NCBI GenBank assembly: GCA_900770405.1
Contig: CAAGKL010000362.1
Coordinates: forward strand, 1-10,554
DNA from: Clostridia bacterium
GTDB taxonomy: Bacteria; Bacillota; Clostridia; UBA1381
Length of the DNA stretch: 10,554 nucleotides
Reading direction: 5' to 3'
Positions 1 to 5,265 of the stretch are shown here, piece after piece. The position numbers and the translations under genes are program-made. Positions within the stretch are counted from its first letter, which is position 1; the number at the start of each line of letters is the position of its first letter. The notes under the pieces were generated by a model. The model was not told the origin of the DNA, did no database searches, and was given only the letters and a program-made list of their open reading frames with translations.

Positions 1-100
1 TGCGGAGGGGAGAATTGCCGAGCTGGCGAGGATAATTGACGGCAGCAATCCGTCCGCGGCGGCGCTGGAGCACGCGAGGGTGATGATAGAAAATGCGTGA
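1..100 (+). CDS. recN: RecN DNA repair ATPase, C-terminal end (partial)
   Basis: The open frame from base 2 to the TGA at 98-100 reads AEGRIAELARIIDGSNPSAA and then ALEHARVMIENA. This matches the end of RecN, where an R-IAE-AR-(I/L)-GG-x-(I/T) segment is followed by the (A/T)LxHAR helix that closes the second ATPase half. RecN is a cytoplasmic SMC-like protein in double-strand-break repair. Only about 32 residues are visible; the Walker motifs and coiled coil lie upstream of the window. The stop overlaps the ATG of the next gene by 8 bases, which suggests translational coupling. The name rests on this short tail, so it is probable rather than certain. Confidence 0.72.
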   Translation, partial: AEGRIAELARIIDGSNPSAAALEHARVMIENA

Positions 101-491
101 GATTGCGGTAGTGACGGAGTGCGTGGGCGATTTTTGCTGCGCGAGGGTTAAGCGGCGCACCGCGTGCGGCGAGTGCTGCGAGACCTGCAAGGGCGGCTGC
201 ACGCCGACCGAAACGGTGATTACGGCAAAAAATACTTGCGGCGCGGTGCCGGGGGACAACGTTGTTATCGAAATTGATGATAAAAATGCGGTTGCGGCTG
301 CGCTTGCGGCGTACGGCTTGCCGCTATGCGCGTTTGTTGCCGGCGCGGCTGCGGCATATTTGTGCGGCGGCACGCAGTGGCAATGCGTCGCGGCGGCATT
401 CGTGATGCTGGGCGCGGGCTTTGCACTGTCGCGGCTTATTTCGCATAAAATGTTAGATAAATTCAGCGTTTGCGCAACAAAAATCCTCTGA
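93..491 (+). CDS. RseC / SoxR-reducing system family membrane protein
   Basis: This is a 132-residue protein. Its N-terminal half is cysteine-rich (C10, C15, C16, then C25, C28, C29, C32 and C36 in the CGECCETCKGGC run). Two hydrophobic segments follow at about residues 66-90 and 95-113, then a short charged tail with HKMLDKF. This is the layout of the RseC/SoxR-reducing family (Pfam RseC_MucC): a Cys cluster before two transmembrane helices. In Proteobacteria the family is linked to sigma-E control and to the Rnf-like SoxR reducer. In Clostridia its role is not settled, and a redox function is inference. The start at 93 lies inside the end of recN, so translation is probably coupled. Confidence 0.8.
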   Translation: MREIAVVTECVGDFCCARVKRRTACGECCETCKGGCTPTETVITAKNTCGAVPGDNVVIEIDDKNAVAAALAAYGLPLCAFVAGAAAAYLCGGTQWQCVAAAFVMLGAGFALSRLISHKMLDKFSVCATKIL

Positions 492-510
492 TCGGTCGAA
501 TAATGTCGAA

Positions 511-536
511 AGAAGCAACACGAAAGTTGTTTTTTC
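511..536 (+). terminator. Weak intrinsic terminator after the RseC-family gene
   Basis: A CAAC/GTTG stem (516-519 with 526-529) has an ACGAAA loop and is followed by T530-T535. A:U and G:U pairs between the upstream A-rich stretch and the T-run can lengthen it. It lies 20 bases after the stop and just before the next promoter. Confidence 0.45.
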
Positions 537-549
537 TTGCGAGAGGTAA

Positions 550-578
550 TTGACACCGATTTGTCGAAATGATACAAT
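550..578 (+). promoter_or_regulatory. Sigma-70-type promoter for the small RHH gene
   Basis: TTGACA at 550-555 and TACAAT at 573-578 are separated by exactly 17 bases. Transcription should start near 585. AGGGGAGG at 594-601 then provides a ribosome site 13 bases before the ATG at 615. Confidence 0.8.
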
Positions 579-614
579 AAATGTATAATTTTCAGGGGAG
601 GATATGGCAATTTT

Positions 615-827
615 ATGCGAAGTTTGACAATAAAAGAGAAGAAACCGCCGAAATCCACGTATGTCGGGTTAAAGCTGAATAAACGAACCGACGCGGATAT
701 TCTTGAGGCAATCGGAGACCGAACCGTGCGGCAGGCAGAGCTCAAGCGGCTTATGCGAATTGGTATGGAGGAGCTTGCTCGCAGACGTAATCGGAAGATG
801 ATGGAAAAAATGAATCAACAGCAGTGA
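615..827 (+). CDS. Small ribbon-helix-helix-type DNA-binding protein
   Basis: This is a 70-residue basic protein. A likely strand at 15-22 (TYVGLKLN) is followed by KRTDADILEAI and RQAELKRLMRIGMEEL, the order seen in small RHH (CopG/Arc-fold) proteins of the kind 'VRLNKxxDADIIxxL...IKxLIR'. The C-terminus (RRRNRKMMEKMNQQQ) is very basic. A strong promoter and a terminator bracket it, so it is monocistronic. The ribosome site sits 13 bases before this ATG, which is long. An ATG at 604 is only 2 bases from it and opens a 7-codon frame (MAILCEV). The target is unknown; self-regulation or a plasmid/island role are both possible. Confidence 0.7.
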   Translation: MRSLTIKEKKPPKSTYVGLKLNKRTDADILEAIGDRTVRQAELKRLMRIGMEELARRRNRKMMEKMNQQQ

Positions 828-852
828 AAAAACGCGCTTCGGCGCGTTTTTT
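827..852. terminator. Bidirectional intrinsic terminator
   Basis: CGCGC 833-837 pairs with GCGCG 842-846 around a TTCG tetraloop. A 6-base A-run lies before the stem and a 6-base T-run after it. It lies between two convergent genes and can terminate both. Confidence 0.9.
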
Positions 853-873
853 ATTGCTGTTTAGGAAAATTAA

Positions 874-1056
874 TTATACCGATTGGCTGTCGAATTCGAT
901 TTTTCCGTGCTCTTTTTCAAAATCTGTAATTCTGCGCTTTAGCAGCTGTTCAATTTCTTTGTTTTTCGTTAGCCCCTCATATTCGGCGATGTAACCGAGC
1001 TTATCCAATAAAATTTGCGGTACTCTCAGCGTGTAGCGCGGTAGAGTGTCCTTCAT
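874..1056 (-). CDS. Arc-like ribbon-helix-helix protein
   Basis: This is a 60-residue protein. PRYTLRVPQILLDKLGYIAE shows the RHH strand with the '(Y/F)xLRxPxxLxxxL' signature. A turn (YEGLTKNKEI) and a second helix (EQLLKRRITDFEKEHGKI) follow, a complete Arc-type fold. It is small and single-domain, with an acidic/polar end. It is convergent with the other RHH gene at 615-827. No clear Shine-Dalgarno precedes the ATG (only GTGAG). Directly upstream is a set of TGACT repeats spaced 11 bases apart, a plausible binding site for this protein itself. The function as a DNA-binding regulator is well supported by the fold; the target is inferred. Confidence 0.75.
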   Translation of the reverse strand: MKDTLPRYTLRVPQILLDKLGYIAEYEGLTKNKEIEQLLKRRITDFEKEHGKIEFDSQSV

Positions 1057-1058
1057 AA

Positions 1059-1139
1059 TGACTCACATCTGACTTAGTATTGACTAAATCCTAGCATTAT
1101 AGTATATACTGCATAGTAAAAATGACGCAATAATGACGC
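1059..1139 (-). promoter_or_regulatory. Promoter region with phased TGAC repeats (candidate RHH operator)
   Basis: TGACT occurs at 1059, 1070 and 1081, exactly 11 bases apart, and AATGACGC occurs at 1121 and 1132, also 11 apart. Between them lies a minus-strand -10 box TATAAT (1101 down to 1096) next to the palindrome AGTATATACT (1101-1110). TTAGT/ACTAA (1074-1087) forms an inverted repeat over two of the TGACT units. No good -35 is visible. RHH repressors such as Arc bind half-sites about one helical turn apart, so autoregulation is a reasonable inference. Confidence 0.5.
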
Positions 1140-1192
1140 GTAAAAACTCACAGCAACGCAGAAATAAATAATCGTGAAAAAAACGTGTACGG

Positions 1193-1225
1193 AAAAACAC
1201 AGACTGCATAGCTATGCGGTCTGTG
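1193..1225 (-). terminator. Intrinsic terminator, minus strand
   Basis: The inverted repeat ACAGACTGCAT (1199-1209) / ATGCGGTCTGT (1214-1224) has one wobble pair. Read on the minus strand it is followed by five T (1197-1193). It terminates the transcript from hepT. It could instead be the former terminator of ssrA if the segment to its right is an insertion. Confidence 0.75.
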
Positions 1226-1232
1226 CCCTGTG

Positions 1233-1244
1233 TGGTGGAGATGA
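1233..1244 (-). repeat. 12-bp direct copy of the ssrA 3' terminus (possible att site)
   Basis: TGGTGGAGATGA here is identical, in the same orientation, to 2594-2605, the last 12 bases of tmRNA starting exactly at its CCA end. It sits between the terminator at 1193-1225 and the hepT stop. The same bases also form one arm of an imperfect inverted repeat with 1261-1272 at the end of hepT, which is an alternative explanation. Confidence 0.4.
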
Positions 1245-1247
1245 ATT

Positions 1248-1604
1248 TTACTCGGTGATTTTCATCTCCGCCGTTTTTAATATTTGTTGTATATTTTCTT
1301 TTAATTTAGGAAAATCCTCGCTGACGGTCTTATAAACGTCTCCCATTTTCAAAGTCTGATATTTATGTGCGGCAATGTCCCTGAAACCTGCAATTGACTT
1401 CCACGGAACGGATTTATATTCGGCTCTGATTTCATCCGACAAGCTTTTCACAAGCTCACCGATATTAATTACGGTCATACAAATCGCACGTTTTAAAACC
1501 TCGTTTGAGTTAAATTCTGAGAAAGAAATTTCCGAAATTATATCAAGTGCAATTGATATTTCACCGACTATCTTTTCTAATGCGATTTTATCCCTATGCC
1601 GCAT
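1248..1604 (-). CDS. hepT: HepT-like HEPN-domain toxin (DUF86 family)
   Basis: This 118-residue all-helical protein carries the HEPN active-site motif RDIAAHKY (R75, H80, Y82), i.e. Rx4HxY, the RNase signature of HepT toxins. HepT cleaves RNA. In known pairs the partner MntA adds AMP to the motif tyrosine and silences it. The gene follows mntA and overlaps it by 11 bases. I chose the ATG at 1604 because AAAGGATGG lies about 10 bases upstream; a TTG at 1613 in the same frame is too close to that site. A U-tract hairpin terminator follows. The last codons form an inverted repeat with the sequence just past the stop. The assignment is strong from both motif and neighbour. Confidence 0.88.
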   Translation of the reverse strand: MRHRDKIALEKIVGEISIALDIISEISFSEFNSNEVLKRAICMTVINIGELVKSLSDEIRAEYKSVPWKSIAGFRDIAAHKYQTLKMGDVYKTVSEDFPKLKENIQQILKTAEMKITE

Positions 1605-1881
1605 ATATTTCAACCATCCTTTGCGGAATAATCATTGCGTCTTTGTCGAGGGGTGCATGTATGACATCAACATCAATGCCCGATAATTCTTCAAGTCTGT
1701 ATTTTAAAGACGCAAGAGTCAGAAGCGATACATTTTCACTGTGAAACTCGACAAGTAAATCAATATCGCTTTGAGCTGTATTTCTCCCGTCAGCATATGA
1801 GCCGAATAAAGTAACCTTTTTTATGTCATATTCTTGTGCGGCTTTTGAAACAATTTCGGATATCTGTTTAATTGTCAGCAT
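1594..1881 (-). CDS. mntA: MntA-like nucleotidyltransferase antitoxin
   Basis: This is a 95-residue minimal nucleotidyltransferase (MNT). The motif GSYADGRNTAQSDIDLLVEF gives G27-S28, ten residues, then D39 and D41 (GSx10DxD); a third acidic residue fits D72 in GIDVDVI. Family members adenylylate the HEPN toxin encoded next door, which is the role inferred here. I start it at the ATG at 1881, not the in-frame ATG at 1899, because GGGAG lies 8 bases before 1881 while 1899 falls at the predicted transcription start with no ribosome site. It is transcribed with hepT, antitoxin first. Confidence 0.88.
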   Translation of the reverse strand: MLTIKQISEIVSKAAQEYDIKKVTLFGSYADGRNTAQSDIDLLVEFHSENVSLLTLASLKYRLEELSGIDVDVIHAPLDKDAMIIPQRMVEIYAA

Positions 1882-1905
1882 AGTATCAGCTCCCTTCATA
1901 TTAAT

Positions 1906-1934
1906 ATTATACTACACATTTGTGATAAACACAA
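1906..1934 (-). promoter_or_regulatory. Promoter of the mntA-hepT operon
   Basis: On the minus strand, TTGTGT (1934-1929) and TATAAT (1911-1906) are 17 bases apart. Transcription is expected to start near 1899, leaving a leader of about 18 bases that contains the ribosome site for the ATG at 1881. The -35 matches consensus at only 3 of 6 positions. Confidence 0.6.
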
Positions 1935-1966
1935 TAGAAAATGAAAATTTCAATCAAAGTGGTATT

Positions 1967-2251
1967 TTAATTGTGCGTATTTGAGAAATAAATAATTTCC
2001 TTTATGGTGTTTTTGTTTAAAAAGTCATGACAATTTCCAAAATCAATTTTATACTTTTCAAACACACAAACTATTTCCTCTATCCGTTCAAAATCTGAAT
2101 AGCTATCATTTTTTATTATTTCCTGAATCTCTGCCAATATTTTAATTGCAACAGTATTAGCAATATCATCAGCATCAATTTCAAAATCCTCAATCCGTGA
2201 ATTTATAAAGTCGGATATATGAGTTTTTAACAATTCTACTTTTATTTTCAT
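1967..2251 (-). CDS. Hypothetical 94-residue protein
   Basis: I do not recognise a named family. The protein is acidic and probably mostly helical, with no membrane segment or signal peptide. The stretch DFERIEEIVCVFEKYKIDFGNCHDF has a patterned, conserved look, with Cys and His near the C-terminus. AGAGGG lies 7 bases before the ATG, which supports the start. It is divergent from the Cro/CI-type regulator gene at 2341 and shares the palindrome-bearing spacer with it, so it is probably under that regulator. The mntA-hepT pair follows on the same strand after about 85 bases with its own promoter. A part in the same defence or stability cassette is inference only. Confidence 0.65.
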   Translation of the reverse strand: MKIKVELLKTHISDFINSRIEDFEIDADDIANTVAIKILAEIQEIIKNDSYSDFERIEEIVCVFEKYKIDFGNCHDFLNKNTIKEIIYFSNTHN

Positions 2252-2271
2252 TTAAAATCCCTCTTTCGTGG

Positions 2272-2316
2272 TACCATATGGTATCCTGTTGCTAATATTA
2301 TATTACCATATGGTAA
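2272..2316. promoter_or_regulatory. Divergent promoter spacer with two identical palindromic operators
   Basis: TACCATATGGTA is a perfect palindrome at 2272-2283 and again at 2304-2315 (extended to TTACCATATGGTAA at 2303-2316). Their centres are 32 bases apart, about three helical turns. A minus-strand TATAAT lies between them (2302-2297), so one copy overlaps the region upstream of the -10 and the other the leader of the 94-aa gene. The likely binder is the helix-turn-helix protein encoded from 2341. Confidence 0.75.
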
Positions 2317-2340
2317 CATTAAAATCAAGAGGTGATTTTG

Positions 2341-2556
2341 ATGTTTTTTAAAAGATTGTACGATTTAAGAACAGATAACGATTTAACTCAACAGCAAATT
2401 GCAGATTATCTTACTTGTAACCGCCAAGTATATGCACGATATGAACGCGGTATTCGAGAAATTCCTGTTTCAATGCTGATTAAGCTTGCCGATTATTATA
2501 ATACGTCCGTTGATTACATTTTAGGCAGAACAAACAACAATGCACCAATAAAATAA
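2341..2556 (+). CDS. Cro/CI (XRE)-type helix-turn-helix regulator
   Basis: This is a 71-residue single-domain regulator. LTQQQIADYLTCNRQVYARYERG is the helix-turn-helix, followed by IPVSMLIKLADYYNTSVDYILGRT, the standard XRE closing helices with the SVDYLLG-type end. There is no effector or peptidase domain. I start it at the ATG at 2341, because AGAGGTGA lies 7 bases upstream; an in-frame GTG at 2332 overlaps that site. Two identical palindromes just upstream, in the spacer shared with the divergent 94-aa gene, suggest it represses both itself and that gene. It ends just before the ssrA terminator. Confidence 0.88.
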   Translation: MFFKRLYDLRTDNDLTQQQIADYLTCNRQVYARYERGIREIPVSMLIKLADYYNTSVDYILGRTNNNAPIK

Positions 2557-2559
2557 TAC

Positions 2560-2586
2560 AAAAATCACGCACCTTTCGGTGCGTGA
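2560..2586 (-). terminator. Intrinsic terminator of tmRNA
   Basis: CACGCACC (2566-2573) pairs with GGTGCGTG (2578-2585) around TTTC. Read on the minus strand, the hairpin is followed by ATTTTT. It begins 8 bases after the tmRNA 3' end. It has no T-run on the plus strand, so it mainly serves ssrA. Confidence 0.85.
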
Positions 2587-2593
2587 AAATCAA

Positions 2594-2937
2594 TGGTGGA
2601 GATGACGGGAGTCGAACCCGTGTCCGAAAGCAAATTCTCACCGATTTCTACGGGTGTAGACTATGACTGAATCTCCCGAAGGGTATGCCCCACAGTCAAT
2701 GCATATCCCAAGGCAGCTCCTTGCCGTGACGGGGCCGGAGCCCTCTCCCGTTCACGTTCACCGCTTGGTATTCGCCTTAACCCGCCCCGCGGTCCCTGCG
2801 GTTAAGACGGCTGCACGTTAGGCAGCTTGTGCTACTCTATTGTTAGCGTTTATATTTAAAAAATTCGGTAGTTTAAAGTGTTGCCACACTACCCGCTTAC
2901 GGAGTATCATCACCCCCGTCGAAGCCGTTGCATCCCC
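2594..2937 (-). ncRNA. ssrA: Transfer-messenger RNA (tmRNA)
   Basis: This is a one-piece tmRNA of 344 nt. The 5' end reads GGGGATGCAACGGCTTCGAC and continues with GGGGGTGATG. The 3' end has the T-arm with GGTTCGACTCCC and an encoded CCA. The terminal 7-base stem GGGGATG/CATCTCC pairs with one wobble. tmRNA rescues stalled ribosomes with SmpB and adds a degradation tag. The tag frame ends at the TAA at 2820-2818. Reading back gives ANNRVAQAA if GCT at 2847-2845 is the resume codon. That end is -AQAA rather than the usual -ALAA, and the resume codon itself is inferred. Promoter and terminator are both visible. Confidence 0.96.
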
Positions 2938-2950
2938 ATATTCACTATTT

Positions 2951-2978
2951 ATTATACATTATTATTCGCAATTGTCAA
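2951..2978 (-). promoter_or_regulatory. Promoter of ssrA
   Basis: On the minus strand, TTGACA (2978-2973), a 16-base spacer and TATAAT (2956-2951) are consensus boxes. The mature 5' end at 2937 is 13 bases past the -10, as expected if RNase P trims a short leader. Confidence 0.85.
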
Positions 2979-3062
2979 GCGGTTATATTCGCTGATTTTA
3001 ATTTTTTTCGCAATATTTTACATATTTACACCAATAATTCAGATGAAATATTTCTTGAATTG

Positions 3063-3071
3063 TGATATACT
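3063..3071 (+). promoter_or_regulatory. Extended -10 promoter for the mannitol-dehydrogenase-family gene
   Basis: TGATATACT is an extended -10 (TGn plus TATACT at 3066-3071). No good -35 lies 17 bases upstream. The ribosome site AAAGGAAG at 3088-3095 precedes the ATG at 3105. Confidence 0.5.
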
Positions 3072-3104
3072 ATAAGCATTAATACCGAAAGGAAGATTCT
3101 TTTT

Positions 3105-4691
3105 ATGAAGCTTACATTAAAATCACTCGCCGACAAGCCGGCGTGGGAGGCAGCGGGTATACGTCTGCCAGGATATGATATTGATAAAATGCGCCGCGAC
3201 ACAGATGCCGCACCCGAATGGGTACATTTCGGCGCAGGCAATATATTCCGCGGCTTTATCGGCTCGATTAATCAGCGGCTTTTAAACGCCGGGCTTGCTA
3301 AAACCGGCATTATCGCCGTGGAAACCTTCGATTTTGACATTATTGACAAAATTTATGAGCCGTTTGACAACCTTACGCTGTCCGTGACGACGGACGCGAA
3401 AAACAACCTCAACACCGAGGTGCTTGCGTCGATCGCTTGCGGCATCAAAAGCAGCTACAGACAGCAGCTTGAGACGATTTTCACCTCGCCGTCACTCCGC
3501 CTTGCGAGCTACACGATTACCGAAAAAGGCTACGCGGTGCGCAAGCTCGACGGTGCGCTTTTGGATATCGTTGCAAGCGATATTGCCGAAGGTCCGGAAA
3601 ATGCCCGCCACGCGATGAGCATTACCGCGGCGCTGCTGCTCGCACGGTTCCGTGCAGGCGGCTGCCCGATTGCGATGGTAAGTATGGACAATTGCTCGCA
3701 TAACGGCGAAAAGCTGCGCGCAAGTGTTATGGAAATTGCCGAGGGATGGGTCAGAAACGGCTTTGCGGGGGAGGATTTTATCGCGTACCTGAACGAAAAG
3801 GTCAGCTTCCCATGGAGTATGATTGACAAAATTACGCCGCGCCCCTCGGACGAGGTTCGCGAAAAGCTCGAGATACTCGGCATTGAGGATATGGCGCCGG
3901 TTGTAACCTCGAGAAATACCTATATAGCGCCGTTTGTAAACGCCGAGGCGGCGGAGTACCTCGTTATCGAGGACAGCTTCCCCAACGGCAGGCCTCCGCT
4001 TGAGAAGGCGGGCGTGTATATGACCGACCGCGAGACGGTGAACAAATCCGAAACGATGAAGGTTACGACCTGCCTGAATCCGCTGCATACCGCGCTTGCG
4101 GTCGGCGGAGTACTGCTCGGATATAACGCAATCTGGGCAGAGATGGCTGACCGCGAGCTATCTTCGCTTGCAAAAGCAATCGCCGCCGAGGGCATAAAGG
4201 TCGTTGTCGACCCGAAAATTATCGACCCGAGAGAATTTTCGCGCGAGGTCATTGAGGACAGACTTCCGAATCCGAATATCCCCGATGCGCCGCAGAGAAT
4301 TGCCACCGACACCTCGCAAAAGGTCGGCATACGCTACGGCGAAACCATCAAGGCATATATGCGGACGCCGACTGGCGCGGCTGCGCTGACGGCAATTCCG
4401 CTCGCTATTGCGCTGTGGCTGCGGTATCTGCTCGCCGTTGACGATAACGGCTGCGAATTTACCCCAAGCAGTGACCCGATGCTTGCGGAGCTCAGAGAGC
4501 TGCTCGGCGGTGTGACCCTCGGCAAGTCCGAGAGCGCGCAGGGCAAGCTTACACCGATTTTGTCAAATACGGTATTGTTCGGCGTGAACCTTTACGAGGC
4601 GGGTCTCGGCGAGAAAATCGAGCATATGTATGCCGAGCTGCTTGCAGGTAATGGTGCAGTCCGCGCAACAATAAAACGGTATATAGACTGA
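3105..4691 (+). CDS. Mannitol dehydrogenase / fructuronate reductase family protein
   Basis: This is a 528-residue NAD(P)-dependent long-chain polyol dehydrogenase, cytoplasmic. The Rossmann start VHFGAGNIFRGFIG is at 40-53. SMDNCSHNG (193-201) and FPWSMIDKITP (235-245) are family signatures. KVTTCLNPLHTALAV holds K319, N325 and H328. Family enzymes interconvert mannitol and fructose, mannonate and fructuronate, or tagaturonate and altronate, so the exact substrate cannot be read here. The Lys-to-Asn distance is 6 residues, not 5 as in the textbook Kx4NxxH motif, so this may be a distinct subfamily. The length fits the family. It stands alone, with its own promoter and a strong bidirectional terminator, so no operon context fixes the pathway. 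Confidence 0.88.
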   Translation: MKLTLKSLADKPAWEAAGIRLPGYDIDKMRRDTDAAPEWVHFGAGNIFRGFIGSINQRLLNAGLAKTGIIAVETFDFDIIDKIYEPFDNLTLSVTTDAKNNLNTEVLASIACGIKSSYRQQLETIFTSPSLRLASYTITEKGYAVRKLDGALLDIVASDIAEGPENARHAMSITAALLLARFRAGGCPIAMVSMDNCSHNGEKLRASVMEIAEGWVRNGFAGEDFIAYLNEKVSFPWSMIDKITPRPSDEVREKLEILGIEDMAPVVTSRNTYIAPFVNAEAAEYLVIEDSFPNGRPPLEKAGVYMTDRETVNKSETMKVTTCLNPLHTALAVGGVLLGYNAIWAEMADRELSSLAKAIAAEGIKVVVDPKIIDPREFSREVIEDRLPNPNIPDAPQRIATDTSQKVGIRYGETIKAYMRTPTGAAALTAIPLAIALWLRYLLAVDDNGCEFTPSSDPMLAELRELLGGVTLGKSESAQGKLTPILSNTVLFGVNLYEAGLGEKIEHMYAELLAGNGAVRATIKRYID

Positions 4692-4696
4692 TGTGT

Positions 4697-4724
4697 AAAA
4701 AAACGCGCCGCGGCGCGTTTTTTT
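4697..4724. terminator. Bidirectional intrinsic terminator
   Basis: CGCGC (4704-4708) and GCGCG (4713-4717) close a CGCG loop. Seven A precede the stem and seven T follow it. It lies between two convergent stop codons (4691 and 4728) and closely resembles the terminator at 827-852. Confidence 0.9.
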
Positions 4725-4727
4725 CTT

Positions 4728-5159
4728 TCATATAAACTGTGTCTGCGGCTTTGTGATTTCCGTCCATTTTTGCGGATTGGTGTCATCGGGCAATGCGCCG
4801 GATAAAATATCCTCATAGTGCCTGACCTTGTTTTCTATATAACTGACGGTGGCTTGCGCCTCGCTCAGGCGCTTGTATGCCTCGCTGCGTTGCTTAAGGA
4901 TAATACGGTAGCGCGCCTTGAGCGTATCTTCAGATTGGGGCAGCAGGCACAGGCGGCAGTATTCCTTTATATCATCAATGGACACGCCGCACCCCTTTAA
5001 GCAGCAAATCCCCTGCATCCAGTTTGCCGATTCGTCATCAAACACACGCCGGTTGCCGCTGTCACGCTTGCAGGGCAAAAGCCCTATATCGGTATAGTAT
5101 CGGACGGTATGCTCCGACACGGAAAACCTTTGCGCAAACTGTTTAATTGTATATTGCAT
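4728..5159 (-). CDS. MerR-family regulator, NmlR/AdhR-like
   Basis: This is a 143-residue regulator. The N-terminal winged helix YTIKQFAQRFSVSEHTVRYY leads into TDIGLLPCKRDSGNRRVF, the MerR DNA-binding domain (about 3-70). A coiled-coil dimer helix spans about 75-118. Cysteines are C30, C52, C53, C57, C68 and C71. C53 in CCLKGCGVSI falls where NmlR/AdhR regulators keep the reactive cysteine of their 'CLKxTGMS' motif. Those proteins sense aldehydes or thiol stress. GGAGG lies 6 bases before the ATG. It is divergent from the aldo/keto reductase gene, whose promoter has the 19-bp spacer and dyad expected of its target. Sensing electrophiles is inference from the family and this context. Confidence 0.88.
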   Translation of the reverse strand: MQYTIKQFAQRFSVSEHTVRYYTDIGLLPCKRDSGNRRVFDDESANWMQGICCLKGCGVSIDDIKEYCRLCLLPQSEDTLKARYRIILKQRSEAYKRLSEAQATVSYIENKVRHYEDILSGALPDDTNPQKWTEITKPQTQFI

Positions 5160-5188
5160 AAAATTTCCTCCGTTTTGTCAAAAAGGTA

Positions 5189-5219
5189 TTGACTTCGAGT
5201 TACTCGAAGGTGTTATAAT
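5189..5219 (+). promoter_or_regulatory. MerR-type promoter with 19-bp spacer and dyad operator
   Basis: TTGACT (5189-5194) and TATAAT (5214-5219) are separated by 19 bases, too long for normal transcription. The spacer holds the perfect dyad CTTCGAG-TTA-CTCGAAG (5193-5209). This is the classic architecture in which a MerR-family protein twists the DNA to activate the promoter. The regulator is encoded next door on the other strand. Confidence 0.9.
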
Positions 5220-5265
5220 AATTATAACACAAGGCTGTTAAAATTTCAATATAAGGGGGTTTATT

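Noticed and set aside
604..627. Seven-codon frame MAILCEV overlapping the start of the first RHH gene
   Set aside because: The ribosome site is only 2 bases away, and nothing suggests a leader peptide function, though it could matter for start choice.
3492..4546. Long open frames on the minus strand inside the polyol dehydrogenase gene
   Set aside because: They are products of GC-rich codon bias opposite a well-supported gene, with no family resemblance or ribosome sites.
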